A DNA stretch of 8,215 bases, taken from NCBI GenBank assembly GCA_964585575.1, contig CAZPEM010000143.1, positions 1 through 8,215 on the forward strand. Reading direction: 5' to 3'. The notes beneath the pieces are model-generated. The model saw only the letters and a list, made by a program, of their open reading frames with translations. It was not told the origin of the DNA and did not search any database. Positions 1 through 7,340 of the stretch are shown one piece after another (position 1 is the first letter of the stretch; every line of letters starts with the position of its first letter). Origin of the DNA: UBA4655 sp964585575. GTDB taxonomy: Bacteria > Planctomycetota > Planctomycetia > Pirellulales > UBA1268. Position numbers and translations under genes: made by a program.

Positions 1-100
1 CGCCAGGCTTGCCCTCGCCAGGCTTGCCCTCGCCAGGCTTGCCCTCGCCAGGCTTGCCCTCGCCAGGCTTGCCCTCGCCAGGCTTGCCCTCGCCAGGCTT
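1..100 (-). repeat. 15-bp minisatellite encoding PGEGK
   Basis: The plus strand shows six complete, identical copies of CGCCAGGCTTGCCCT (1-90) and ten bases of a seventh (91-100). On the coding strand each unit gives the pentapeptide PGEGK with the same codons every time (CCT GGC GAG GGC AAG). The tract starts at residue 656 of the DUF4175-like protein and continues past the left edge, so its total length is unknown. The absence of synonymous differences suggests recent expansion. Confidence 0.97.
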
Positions 101-2062
101 TGGGTCGTTCTGAGCGAGTGCGTTCGGGTCGGGCTTGCCCGTCGCCTGCTTCGCGGCGGCGGCCTGCTTGAGCAGTTCGGCGACGCCCGGCATCCTGGTC
201 TCGCCGATGTCGGCGAGCATCTTGATGTCCTCCGCAAGCTTTTCCAGCGTCTGCGGGTCGAACTCCGGATTCTTCACCGCCTCCTGCACGAGCTTCGAGC
301 CCTCTTCGACGAGCGCGTCGGTTCGCCGGGCCTGCGACTCCTCGGCCGCAGCCTGCCGTTCGATCCGATCGCGAGCCTCGTCACCGGCGAGCTGTTCTGC
401 CGGCAGCTCGCGGATGCCCATGTTTTCCTTCAGCAGCGCCATCTCGCGGTCACGGGCCTCGTTCGTCGAGGCCCGCCAGCGGTTGAGCCGCTCGTTCATG
501 ATCAGGGCATGCTCGGCCCGATCGACCACGTAGATCAGTTGCGGCGAAGAATAGGTCCGTCCGCGGCCCGGCAAATAGTCCTCGGCAAAGGCCCGCAAAA
601 CGATCGGCTGCGGCTTCACGCCGAGTGAGTCGGGGCAGAACGTGGCCGCTACCTCGAGCGACTCCGCCTCCGGGCTCCCCTGCTGCAAGAGCCGGTCGCC
701 TTTATCGGCCGCGGCCCCCGTGTCGTTGGCCGCGCCCTGCCACTCGATCCCGACCCGTCGGATGCCGAAGTCGTCCCGAACGGCGACCTTGAACCGCAGC
801 GTATCGCTCGACAGGAGGATGTCGCGACTGGCCGGCATGTCGGCGAGGCCCACCGTCGGGGCCTCGTCGTCCCGCGGCGCCACGACCACCATGAGCGGCT
901 TCGCGCCACCGAGGCCGTGCGAGTCTTGCCACTCGATCGCCAATTTCCGCTCCTCCGTCGCCTCGACGGCGGGCGTCCGCACGGTGGCCCCGGTCGGCGA
1001 CACCGCCGCACCGTCGATCTTCGCCGCGGCCAATTCGCGGTTCGCCGTCACGGCGAGCGTCACGAGGCTCCCCTTGACCGGCGCGATCGTGCCGCCGCGG
1101 ACATCCTGCGTGAGCACCGTCGGCCGCTTCAGATAGGCCGGCAGCGTCACCTCCGCCTGCAAGGCCGTGATCTCCGGCCGAAACATCGGCTTCACCCGAA
1201 CCTTTTGCCGGGCGTCGCCAACGGCGAGCGAGAGCTTCGAATCGACGAGCTGCGGGGGGAGTGCGAACTCGTAGCGGTCGTCGGCCAAAGCCGCAGCCAA
1301 GGGCTGCTGACGGCCGACTTGAGCCGTCGCCGTCGCGGGCCGCCACCGCGTCTGCCCATCGAGGCCGACCACGAGCGGCGCCACCTCTCCGTGCGGCACC
1401 ACGACCTCTTCCGGCAGCTTTCCGACCCGCGTGAACGTGAAACGCTCGACGGCCTTCCAGGGCGACAGGAATCGAGCCCACGCGTTTGCGGCGGCGTCGG
1501 GCACAAGAAGGGCCACCGCAACCGCGGCGGCGACCGGCACCGTCGCCAGCGCCATCCAGAGTCGGTGCCGCGCATGCGGAACCGCCGCGGCGAAGTCGTA
1601 CTTCGCCGACTGTGCCGCGACCTGCCCCACGGCTGCCTCGGCCAGCGCTCGCGAGCGACCTGTCGCCTCACCGCCGCGGCCCGCGGAAAACTCCCTCACG
1701 ATCTCGATGATGCCGAGAATCTGGTCGCCCATGCTGGGAAACCGCCGCCCGATCAGCCGGGCGACCTGCTCGAGCGCACGGTGATTCCACACCCAGCGGT
1801 GCACCGCCAACGGCACGACCGCACAACTCGTCACGGCCGCAACGAACACCGCCAGCCGCAGCCACTGCGGAGTCTCCATCACGCGATCCAACCCGAACAA
1901 GATCGCGTAGCCGAGCAGGAACCCGAACAGGGCCCCGCACACCGCCTCGACCGTCTTGATCCGCCAGACCAGCCGCCGGAAGGCGTGCAGCCGCCGCTCG
2001 AGGTCGCTCGGCAGCGAAATCCCGGCGCTCCTCGCCAGCGTGTCGATGGTTCCCGTGCTCAT
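1..2062 (-). CDS. DUF4175-like large membrane protein, C-terminus missing
   Basis: The frame is open from ATG 2062 to the left edge, giving 687 residues with no stop. The N-terminus reads MSTGTIDTLARSAGISLPSD. Hydrophobic segments lie at about 38-58, 67-87 and 168-187, the first two as a hairpin. Between the second and third is a conserved-looking stretch, ARLIGRRFPSMGDQILGIIE (101-120), typical of this planctomycete protein type. After the third helix comes a probable extracytoplasmic beta-rich region (about 190-510). A charged, probably helical or coiled-coil region follows (about 513-640), then six PGEGK units from residue 656 onwards. The layout of an N-terminal membrane hairpin, ectodomain, helical region and low-complexity tail resembles DUF4175 proteins; I assign this by architecture and operon context and no diagnostic motif supports it. 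It follows the second vWA gene by 85 bases. It could be an envelope-facing scaffold or effector of the MoxR/vWA system. The C-terminal part is beyond the window. Confidence 0.88.
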   Translation of the reverse strand, partial: MSTGTIDTLARSAGISLPSDLERRLHAFRRLVWRIKTVEAVCGALFGFLLGYAILFGLDRVMETPQWLRLAVFVAAVTSCAVVPLAVHRWVWNHRALEQVARLIGRRFPSMGDQILGIIEIVREFSAGRGGEATGRSRALAEAAVGQVAAQSAKYDFAAAVPHARHRLWMALATVPVAAAVAVALLVPDAAANAWARFLSPWKAVERFTFTRVGKLPEEVVVPHGEVAPLVVGLDGQTRWRPATATAQVGRQQPLAAALADDRYEFALPPQLVDSKLSLAVGDARQKVRVKPMFRPEITALQAEVTLPAYLKRPTVLTQDVRGGTIAPVKGSLVTLAVTANRELAAAKIDGAAVSPTGATVRTPAVEATEERKLAIEWQDSHGLGGAKPLMVVVAPRDDEAPTVGLADMPASRDILLSSDTLRFKVAVRDDFGIRRVGIEWQGAANDTGAAADKGDRLLQQGSPEAESLEVAATFCPDSLGVKPQPIVLRAFAEDYLPGRGRTYSSPQLIYVVDRAEHALIMNERLNRWRASTNEARDREMALLKENMGIRELPAEQLAGDEARDRIERQAAAEESQARRTDALVEEGSKLVQEAVKNPEFDPQTLEKLAEDIKMLADIGETRMPGVAELLKQAAAAKQATGKPDPNALAQNDPKPGEGKPGEGKPGEGKPGEGKPGEGKPGEGKPG

Positions 2063-2069
2063 CGGTGAT

Positions 2070-2074
2070 CCTCC
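2070..2074 (-). promoter_or_regulatory. ribosome binding site of the DUF4175-like gene
   Basis: GGAGG lies seven bases before the ATG at 2062. It is a strong, well-spaced Shine-Dalgarno and fixes the start of the last gene, which is translated independently of its upstream neighbour because an 85-base gap separates them. Confidence 0.85.
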
Positions 2075-2103
2075 AGAGAGAGGCGTGCGAAACTCAATTA
2101 ATC

Positions 2104-2137
2104 CAGTTCTTGTCGTCTTACAGTTCTTGTCGTCTTA
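2104..2137 (-). repeat. perfect 17-bp tandem repeat between genes 4 and 5
   Basis: Two identical adjacent copies of TAAGACGACAAGAACTG (minus strand; 2137-2121 and 2120-2104) lie in the 85-base gap after the second vWA gene. The gap is visibly richer in A and T than the surrounding genes. It could hold a regulator site or a secondary promoter, but I see no convincing -35/-10 pair and no terminator hairpin. Confidence 0.9.
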
Positions 2138-2147
2138 TTCCGTATCG

Positions 2148-4358
2148 TCAGACCATTCCCTGCCGCTTTCGCAGCACCCAAAACAGGCCCAGCAATCCTA
2201 TGATCGACATCGCCGCCGCAGGGTGACTCCACAGCTGCATCCGCCGCAGGCTCGGGGGGGGGTCGGGCAACTTGGCGAGCGATTCGACGATCGAGGCGAT
2301 TTCGCCCGGGGGCACGACCCGTCCCTTGGTCACCTGTGCGATCTCGGCGAGCACCTCGGGCCGGGCCGCCCGGCCGATCCCCTCAGCCTTGGAGCCCTGA
2401 ACGAAGAGCGATGCCTCGAGCGTGTCGCCCGTTTCCTGGCAGGACAGCCGTACCTCGTGCTTCCCCGGTTCGCGGGGCGTGAACGTCGCGGCAAACACGC
2501 CCCACGCCCCCTCGCCGGCCGGCGGCGCGAACCGCACGGTCTCCACCGCCCCTGACGGGGCCGTGATCCGAGCCAGCACCTCTCCGCGCGACAGCGGCTC
2601 GCCGCTGGCCTGGGCCACGCGGGCGTCGAGGGCCACCGACTGCCCGAGCTCCGGCTGCTCGGGAGCGAACGAGAAACTCATCCGCTCCCCCTTCGCCATG
2701 TTGCGGCGATAGGCCATCCAGCGGACGACCTGGCCCCAGAATCGGTAGTGAAATTTGTCCTCGACCCCCTTCCGCCACCGCCACGCGCCATCGGTGGCCA
2801 TGTAGAGCACCTTCCCGGCGCCGTACGTCCGCGTGACGAGCAGCGGGATGCGACCGTATTCGTTGGCCACATCCTCGTGCACGGCGAGCACCTCGCTACC
2901 GGCCTTGGCCCTCAGCACTGGGCCATACCACTGTCCGCCCGGCAGGCCGTCCCAGACCGCGAGGTTCTCAGCCGCGACGTCGGCCAGTTTGGTGAGCAGG
3001 CTCTTGCGGCCGGCCTCCGTGAGCACGAGCTTTCGTGGACCGTCGGTGTGGGAGCCCTCGCCCCGCACCGTGTCGATCACCACCGGGCAGAGCTCGTCGA
3101 GCGGAGTGCCCACGAGCGAGACCTGCTCGCCCCTCCAGCCCGGCAGGAACACCAGGCCGCTGGCCTGGTATTCGACGAGCCCCTTGAGCAGCCGGCAATC
3201 CTCCTGGCTGAGCTGGTCGGGGGCGACGCCCACGTCCCCGAGAAACACGACGTCGTACTTCGAGAGCTCGTCGAGGCCGGAGGGGAATTTCTGGATGTAG
3301 TCCTTGTTGCCGCCGCCCCGCTTGGAGAGGCCCGGCTGGAACAGCAGGCACGAGACCTCGACGCCTGGGTCGCGGGAGAGCGCGTTTCGCAGGTAGCGGT
3401 ATTCGTACCGCGGGACGCTGTCGACCACGAGCACCTTGAGCCGCTCCTGCCGCACCGCGATCGGCGCGGTCCGCGTGTTGTTGTCGGAGAGCAGTTCGCC
3501 CTGCTGCTTGGGCACCGTGAGCGAAACCGTGAAGTCGCCCGCGGCCTTCGGCGTCCAGTAGAGCCAGTCGGTCGCCGTGCCCATCGCGGGCAGTCGAACT
3601 TCCTTGCGAAGCACTTCGCCGTCGGAGGACTTGAAATCGACCACCACGACCCGCTCCGTGGCGAGTGACGACTGGAGCGTGAACGGCACGCGGACGGGCT
3701 TGCCGGCCACGCCGACCGTCGGGCAGTCGAGGCTCGTGAGTTCGACGTCGGGAAGTCTCGTCTCACTGCCCGCCGCGACGGCCAGGACCGGCACGCCCGC
3801 CAGCCGCAGCGACTGCGCCGCCGATGACGGCGCTGGCCCCGCGTTGTAGTCACCGTCGCCGATGAGCACGATGCTCCGCAGGCTGGAAAACCTCTCCAGA
3901 GCCGTCGCCAGCGGCTCGGCATAGTTCGTGCCCTCGCTCGAGTTCGCAGCCGAGAACGCCGCGATCTCCACGTTGAACCGCTCGGCCAGCGGCTTCCAGA
4001 ACTCGCTCGTCGTCAGCTCCGCGATCGACTCCCGTCGCGTCTGCGGCTCCACGGTGCCGCCGTCGGCCGCCTTCCGTACGACGTCCTGCGTATCCATGCT
4101 CCGCGAGCCATCATGGAGCACCGCGATCGTCGGCTTGTCTTTTGAACGGTATTCCTGGACCCACTCCGGCTGGTTGAGGAGCACCGCCACGAGGCCCACG
4201 ATCGCCAGCCGCAGGGCCTCGAGCATCCCCTGCCCCGTGGAGTAGCCGCTTCGTTTCCAGGCGAGGAAGCAGACCGCCGCAGTGACGGCGACGAGCGCCG
4301 CCGAGATCCCGAGCGTCCACGAGGTGGTGAAGAATCGGATGCCCTGGAACTCGGTCAT
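2148..4358 (-). CDS. membrane vWA protein with glutamine-amidotransferase-like region
   Basis: This 736-residue protein begins with two transmembrane segments (about 14-34 and 48-62). A vWA domain follows with an apparently complete MIDAS: DGSRS (83-87), T144 in EGTNY, and D168 in LIGDGDYN. Next comes a probable Ig-like or CARDB-like beta domain (about 195-300). Then there is a Rossmann-type region that opens with LKVLVVDSVPRYEYRYLRNA and continues through DVVFLGDVG and GLVFLPGWRG; this is the glutamine-amidotransferase-like fold common in planctomycete vWA proteins. No GxCxG nucleophile elbow is visible, so amidotransferase activity is unlikely. A second beta domain precedes a C-terminal membrane helix (about 711-729, AAAMSIIGLLGLFWVL) ending in RKRQGMV. 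Most of the protein is therefore probably extracytoplasmic between anchors. It starts within the ATGA of the BatA-like gene. A nine-base C tract encodes the PPP just before the final helix. The family type is secure; the function is inferred from context. Confidence 0.93.
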   Translation of the reverse strand: MTEFQGIRFFTTSWTLGISAALVAVTAAVCFLAWKRSGYSTGQGMLEALRLAIVGLVAVLLNQPEWVQEYRSKDKPTIAVLHDGSRSMDTQDVVRKAADGGTVEPQTRRESIAELTTSEFWKPLAERFNVEIAAFSAANSSEGTNYAEPLATALERFSSLRSIVLIGDGDYNAGPAPSSAAQSLRLAGVPVLAVAAGSETRLPDVELTSLDCPTVGVAGKPVRVPFTLQSSLATERVVVVDFKSSDGEVLRKEVRLPAMGTATDWLYWTPKAAGDFTVSLTVPKQQGELLSDNNTRTAPIAVRQERLKVLVVDSVPRYEYRYLRNALSRDPGVEVSCLLFQPGLSKRGGGNKDYIQKFPSGLDELSKYDVVFLGDVGVAPDQLSQEDCRLLKGLVEYQASGLVFLPGWRGEQVSLVGTPLDELCPVVIDTVRGEGSHTDGPRKLVLTEAGRKSLLTKLADVAAENLAVWDGLPGGQWYGPVLRAKAGSEVLAVHEDVANEYGRIPLLVTRTYGAGKVLYMATDGAWRWRKGVEDKFHYRFWGQVVRWMAYRRNMAKGERMSFSFAPEQPELGQSVALDARVAQASGEPLSRGEVLARITAPSGAVETVRFAPPAGEGAWGVFAATFTPREPGKHEVRLSCQETGDTLEASLFVQGSKAEGIGRAARPEVLAEIAQVTKGRVVPPGEIASIVESLAKLPDPPPSLRRMQLWSHPAAAMSIIGLLGLFWVLRKRQGMV
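2255..2263 (-). repeat. nine-base C homopolymer in the coding strand
   Basis: The plus strand shows nine consecutive G (nine C in the coding strand), encoding the prolines of LPDPPPS about 10 residues before the last transmembrane helix of the second vWA protein. A one-base slip here would change the frame and remove the membrane anchor. Runs of this length are prone to slippage and to sequencing error. Confidence 0.9.
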
Positions 4359-6367
4359 GCGGCAGCCTCCACGGGCCGCAGCCCCGCCATCGCCGGCCGC
4401 GATTTTCCGGCCGGCTTCGGCATGCAAAGCAGCCCCTCGCCGACCAGCGCCAGCACCATCGCGATCAGAAACGCCCGCCAGATCTCCTGCACGAGGCTGT
4501 CGCTGCGGCCGGCCGTGCCCGCCATCCGGGCGTAGGTGAGGTCGCGAAACAGGCCGTCGATCCGCTCGTCGGCGGCGATCACGCCGGCATCCTCCGCCGC
4601 CGGCCGGTTGACCGCGACAAGCCGCTTCTCGGTCTCGAACACGCCGGCATGCTTTCCGGCTTCGGTCGCCAGCATGTCGGCCGGGCCCACCAACCTTCGC
4701 CATTCGACCTCGGGCTTCCCAAGCACGTCGGCCGCCGGGCCGGCGTCGAGCTGCCGCGCCGTGCCGAGCACGGCGGTACCCTGTTCGATCGCCCGCTGGA
4801 CCACCGCATAGAGCACGATTCCCTCACTAGCCAGTGTCGAGTCACGGGCGGTCGGCCGCGCGGCGCAGAAGGCGATGCCGTCACTGACGCGGCCGAACAG
4901 CGGAACCGAATCCGGCAGCGAAGCCAACGGCACATGGTCGCCGACGACGGAGCAGCTCCGCAGGATCTCGAGGTCGCCGACGGGCAGTGCCCCGCCGGCC
5001 ATCGCGTTGGAAAGAAGGTCCTGGTCGGTCCGCCACGAAACGGCCTTCAGCGGCCGCGGGTGGTTCTCCCACTCCTTCCAGGAGAATCCGGCGAACGTCG
5101 TCTCCGTGGGCGTCTCGGGGGGAAAGAACACGACCTGTCCGCCGCGGCCAACGAAGGCCTCGACCGCCTCCGCGGCCTTGCCCGACGGCAGGGGGCCCTG
5201 CCAGAGGACGGCCGACGTCTCGTCGAGCGCCACGGTCGCGAACGCTTCAGCCTCCATGACCTCGACGGCGGCTTTGAGGGATTTTTCCGGCGGGATCTCC
5301 GCCACCAGCTGCAGCCAGCGGCGGCAGGACGAGTCTTCGGCGACGACGATCGTCCGGCGGGTCGACGGCTCGTCGAACACGAAGTAGAAGTCGTTGTCGG
5401 CGGCATTCGAGTCGCCCGGCAGCGACACGCGGCCCCAGCCGCGGCTGCCGGCCGCACGATCGAGCGGGATCACATGGTTCTTGAGTATCGCCTCGCGGCC
5501 GCTGAGGTCGACATCGACCGTCGACGCGACACCCCCGATCTCGATCGTCACCGGAACGGTCGTCCGCTCCCCGTCCTGCTGCCGCGTCACGGCCACGGTG
5601 AGCGTGAGTTCACGACCGTCGACCCGCCGCGCGATCCGCGTTTCCGTGACTCGCACCGCCAGGTTGGCCTCCGCCGGGTCGCGGAACGAGAGGAGTTGGA
5701 ACCGCACCTGCTGCGGTAGCTTGGCGAAGGCGTCGCGGATGCCTCCCCAGACGCCGTTCTCGGCCGCCCAGTCGTTCGACCGCTGATCGGAGCAGATCCA
5801 GATCTCCGACGTGCCCGCCGAGGACTTTGTCAGGTAGTCGTAGGCGGCCTGAAGCAAGAGAGGCATGTCGGCCGGCACCGCCGCCGGCCCAGCAGCGGGC
5901 AGGTCGGCGAGCGCCGCGACGTCGGACAATTCCAGCGGCTCGGCCGCCGGGTCGGTGAGCAGAACGTACCGGGAGGCCCCGAGCGCGGTCAGCGACTCCA
6001 CGAGTTGCCGGCGACCGGTGTCGAGCTTGGTGTCGGCGACGGCCGCGGTCCGCTGCTGCATCGACGGAGAGCGGTCGAGAATCACGATCGCCGTGTCGGG
6101 CCGGGCCCCGCCGGCCAGCGCCAGCCAGCCCCTCGACAACGGCCGGCTGACGGCCATGATCACCGCCGCGATCGCGAGCATCCGCAACGCCATGATCAGC
6201 CAGTTTCGCAGCCGCGAGTAGCCCCGCGACATCGCCTTGGCGGAGAGCAGAAACATCATCGCCGCCCAGGGGAGCGTCTGGAAACGACGCTGGTTGATCA
6301 GGTGGATGATGAGCGGCAAGGTCACCAGCGGCAGGGCGGCGAGCATGAGCGGTTGGAGGAACGTCAT
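4355..6367 (-). CDS. BatA-like membrane protein with vWA domain
   Basis: This 670-residue protein has the BatA-type N-terminal double-transmembrane region: one hydrophobic segment at about residues 5-24, the conserved HLINRR-like stretch HLINQRRFQTLPW (22-34), and a second segment at about 56-73 ending in SRP. A vWA domain follows, with DRSPS at 98-102 (first MIDAS motif) and D194 in WICSD. The usual MIDAS threonine appears to be replaced: the aligned site reads PADMPLLL (A166). The middle is probably beta-rich. A Rossmann-like segment around AVEAFVGRGGQVVFFPPE resembles the glutamine-amidotransferase-like fold seen in related proteins. A single C-terminal membrane helix lies near IWRAFLIAMVLALVGEGLL, so the bulk sits between anchors. 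It overlaps DUF58 upstream and the second vWA gene downstream by ATGA. An in-frame open extension to 7015 is a shadow of DUF58. It is probably a membrane partner of the MoxR ATPase; its exact role is unknown. Confidence 0.93.
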   Translation of the reverse strand: MTFLQPLMLAALPLVTLPLIIHLINQRRFQTLPWAAMMFLLSAKAMSRGYSRLRNWLIMALRMLAIAAVIMAVSRPLSRGWLALAGGARPDTAIVILDRSPSMQQRTAAVADTKLDTGRRQLVESLTALGASRYVLLTDPAAEPLELSDVAALADLPAAGPAAVPADMPLLLQAAYDYLTKSSAGTSEIWICSDQRSNDWAAENGVWGGIRDAFAKLPQQVRFQLLSFRDPAEANLAVRVTETRIARRVDGRELTLTVAVTRQQDGERTTVPVTIEIGGVASTVDVDLSGREAILKNHVIPLDRAAGSRGWGRVSLPGDSNAADNDFYFVFDEPSTRRTIVVAEDSSCRRWLQLVAEIPPEKSLKAAVEVMEAEAFATVALDETSAVLWQGPLPSGKAAEAVEAFVGRGGQVVFFPPETPTETTFAGFSWKEWENHPRPLKAVSWRTDQDLLSNAMAGGALPVGDLEILRSCSVVGDHVPLASLPDSVPLFGRVSDGIAFCAARPTARDSTLASEGIVLYAVVQRAIEQGTAVLGTARQLDAGPAADVLGKPEVEWRRLVGPADMLATEAGKHAGVFETEKRLVAVNRPAAEDAGVIAADERIDGLFRDLTYARMAGTAGRSDSLVQEIWRAFLIAMVLALVGEGLLCMPKPAGKSRPAMAGLRPVEAAA
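4366..4372 (-). promoter_or_regulatory. ribosome binding site of the second vWA gene
   Basis: GTGGAGG, containing a strong GGAGG, lies seven bases before the ATG at 4358 and inside the last codons of the BatA-like gene. It supports 4358 as the start rather than upstream in-frame ATGs reaching 4703. Confidence 0.8.
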
Positions 6368-7278
6368 CGCAGCCCCCTTCCGGCCGCGCGGCCCACGAGG
6401 AACCGGGCCAGCACCTGCTCGTAGCTCTCGTCGGTGAGCACGCGGGAATAGTCGATGCCGCTCTCCAGAACCACCTGCTTCATGGCTTCGAGGTAGCGGT
6501 TCATGGCCTGGCGGTAGCGGTCGGCGATATCGACGGGGTCCGCGAAGATCGAGCCCGCCCCCTCCATGTCGAGAAAGCGGGTCGGTCGCTGGAACGTGAA
6601 CGACACTTCCAGCGGATCGAGCAGGTGAAACACCGCGACGTCGTGGTGGCGGAACCGAAGGTGGCTGAAGCTCGAAGCCAAAATGTCCGGATCCACAAAC
6701 AGGTCGGAGATGACGACGACGAGGGCCCGCTGCCGGATCGTCTCGGCCAGTTCGTGCAGCACCTCGGGCAGCCGGGTCGGCCCGGCCGGCCCCGCCTCCT
6801 CGAGGATGTCGAAGACGAGCCGCAGGTGGGCCGGGCTGCGGCGTGGGGGCAGCGTCTTGACGATGCCGTCGGCCACGCACGAGATGCCCACCGCATCCCC
6901 CTGCTGCGAGGCGAGGTAGCCGAGGGCCGCGGACAGCCGCCGAGCGTAGTCGATCTTGGAGGGCCCGTTCTCGACGGAAAAGTTCATCGAGCCCGAAGTG
7001 TCGAGCACGAGGCACAGCCGCAGGTTCGTGTCGGCCTCGTATTCCTTCACATAGAAGCGGTCGGAGCGGCCGAAGGCCCGCCAGTCGAGCCGCCGCAGGT
7101 CGTCGCCCGGCACGTACTTGCGATACTCGGCGAACTCGACGCTCGAGCCGCGGTGCGGGCTGGTGTGTCGGCCCGACACGCCGCCGACCATCGGCTTGCG
7201 GGCAAGCAGCGGAACTCCGGCCAGCCGAGAGAGCACGGCGGGGTCGAGGAAGCTGCGGGTCTGGCGGTCGCTGATCAT
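6364..7278 (-). CDS. DUF58 family protein with vWA domain
   Basis: This 304-residue protein belongs to the DUF58 family, normally encoded beside MoxR ATPases and thought to be their vWA-type partner. The DUF58 signature is clear: GDDLRRLDWRAFGRSDRFYV at residues 58-77. It is followed by a vWA fold with a full metal-ion-dependent adhesion site (MIDAS): DTSGS (93-97), T168 in GPTRLP, and D192 in VVVISD. No transmembrane segment is evident, so it is probably cytoplasmic, unlike DUF58 proteins that carry N-terminal membrane helices. The ATG at 7278 is the only usable start upstream of the conserved core: reading back in frame meets no ATG or GTG before a TAG at 7362-7360. Its Shine-Dalgarno is only moderate (GGGG at 7289-7286). 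It overlaps the following BatA-like gene by four bases, suggesting coupled translation. The family is secure; the process it serves is not known. Confidence 0.96.
   Translation of the reverse strand: MISDRQTRSFLDPAVLSRLAGVPLLARKPMVGGVSGRHTSPHRGSSVEFAEYRKYVPGDDLRRLDWRAFGRSDRFYVKEYEADTNLRLCLVLDTSGSMNFSVENGPSKIDYARRLSAALGYLASQQGDAVGISCVADGIVKTLPPRRSPAHLRLVFDILEEAGPAGPTRLPEVLHELAETIRQRALVVVISDLFVDPDILASSFSHLRFRHHDVAVFHLLDPLEVSFTFQRPTRFLDMEGAGSIFADPVDIADRYRQAMNRYLEAMKQVVLESGIDYSRVLTDESYEQVLARFLVGRAAGRGLR
6373..6381 (-). promoter_or_regulatory. ribosome binding site of the BatA-like gene
   Basis: GGAAGGGGG lies five bases before the ATG at 6367, inside the end of the DUF58 gene. Together with the ATGA overlap it fixes this start and argues against the long upstream extension that is open in the same frame across the DUF58 gene. 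Confidence 0.7.
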
Positions 7279-7340
7279 CGGCTCGCCCCGTTTTTCAAAG
7301 CGGACCTGATTGTGAACACGGACCTGTTCGTGAACGTCAT
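7275..7340 (-). CDS. possible 21-codon leader ORF coupled to DUF58
   Basis: This is a speculative small ORF in the gap between MoxR and DUF58. It starts at ATG 7340 and encodes MTFTNRSVFTIRSALKNGAS followed by R. Its stop TGA (7277-7275) overlaps the DUF58 ATG in an ATGA, the same arrangement as the next two junctions of the operon. A GGGAG sequence (7353-7349) lies eight bases upstream of its ATG, which is a good Shine-Dalgarno position. The peptide is basic and contains an internal six-residue duplication (FTNRSV/FTIRSA) from an 18-bp DNA duplication. It matches no family I recognise. It could serve only to carry ribosomes into DUF58, or it could be chance. Confidence 0.35.
   Translation of the reverse strand: MTFTNRSVFTIRSALKNGASR
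7300..7335 (-). repeat. 18-bp imperfect tandem duplication in the MoxR-DUF58 gap
   Basis: Two adjacent 18-base units, read on the minus strand, are GTTCACGAACAGGTCCGT (7335-7318) and GTTCACAATCAGGTCCGC (7317-7300). They match at 15 of 18 positions. The unit length is a multiple of three, so the candidate small ORF that spans it stays open. It could be a past slippage event or a pair of binding sites; the sequence does not decide between these. Confidence 0.8.

Noticed and set aside
1..100. CRISPR-like array
   Set aside because: The units are directly adjacent with no spacers and stay in frame within a gene, so it is a coding minisatellite.
917..2068. Long plus-strand ORF of 383 codons
   Set aside because: It is antisense to the DUF4175-like gene, rich in Arg, Pro and His, and has no recognisable domain. 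It is a typical shadow in GC-rich DNA.
2063..2147. Promoter for the DUF4175-like gene in the A/T-richer gap
   Set aside because: No -10/-35 pair with reasonable match and spacing could be found, so I do not call one.
2748..3668. Plus-strand ORF of 306 codons
   Set aside because: It is antisense to the second vWA gene, and no domain or ribosome binding site supports it.
4359..4703. 115-codon N-terminal extension of the second vWA protein
   Set aside because: It overlaps the BatA-like gene in another frame. The ATGA overlap and GGAGG support the start at 4358.
4649..5719. Long plus-strand ORF of 356 codons
   Set aside because: It is fully antisense to the BatA-like gene, and its composition is that of a reverse-frame shadow with no motifs.
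6368..7015. 216-codon N-terminal extension of the BatA-like protein
   Set aside because: It is out of frame with DUF58, which has a clear family signature. The BatA-type N-terminus begins at 6367 with a good ribosome binding site.
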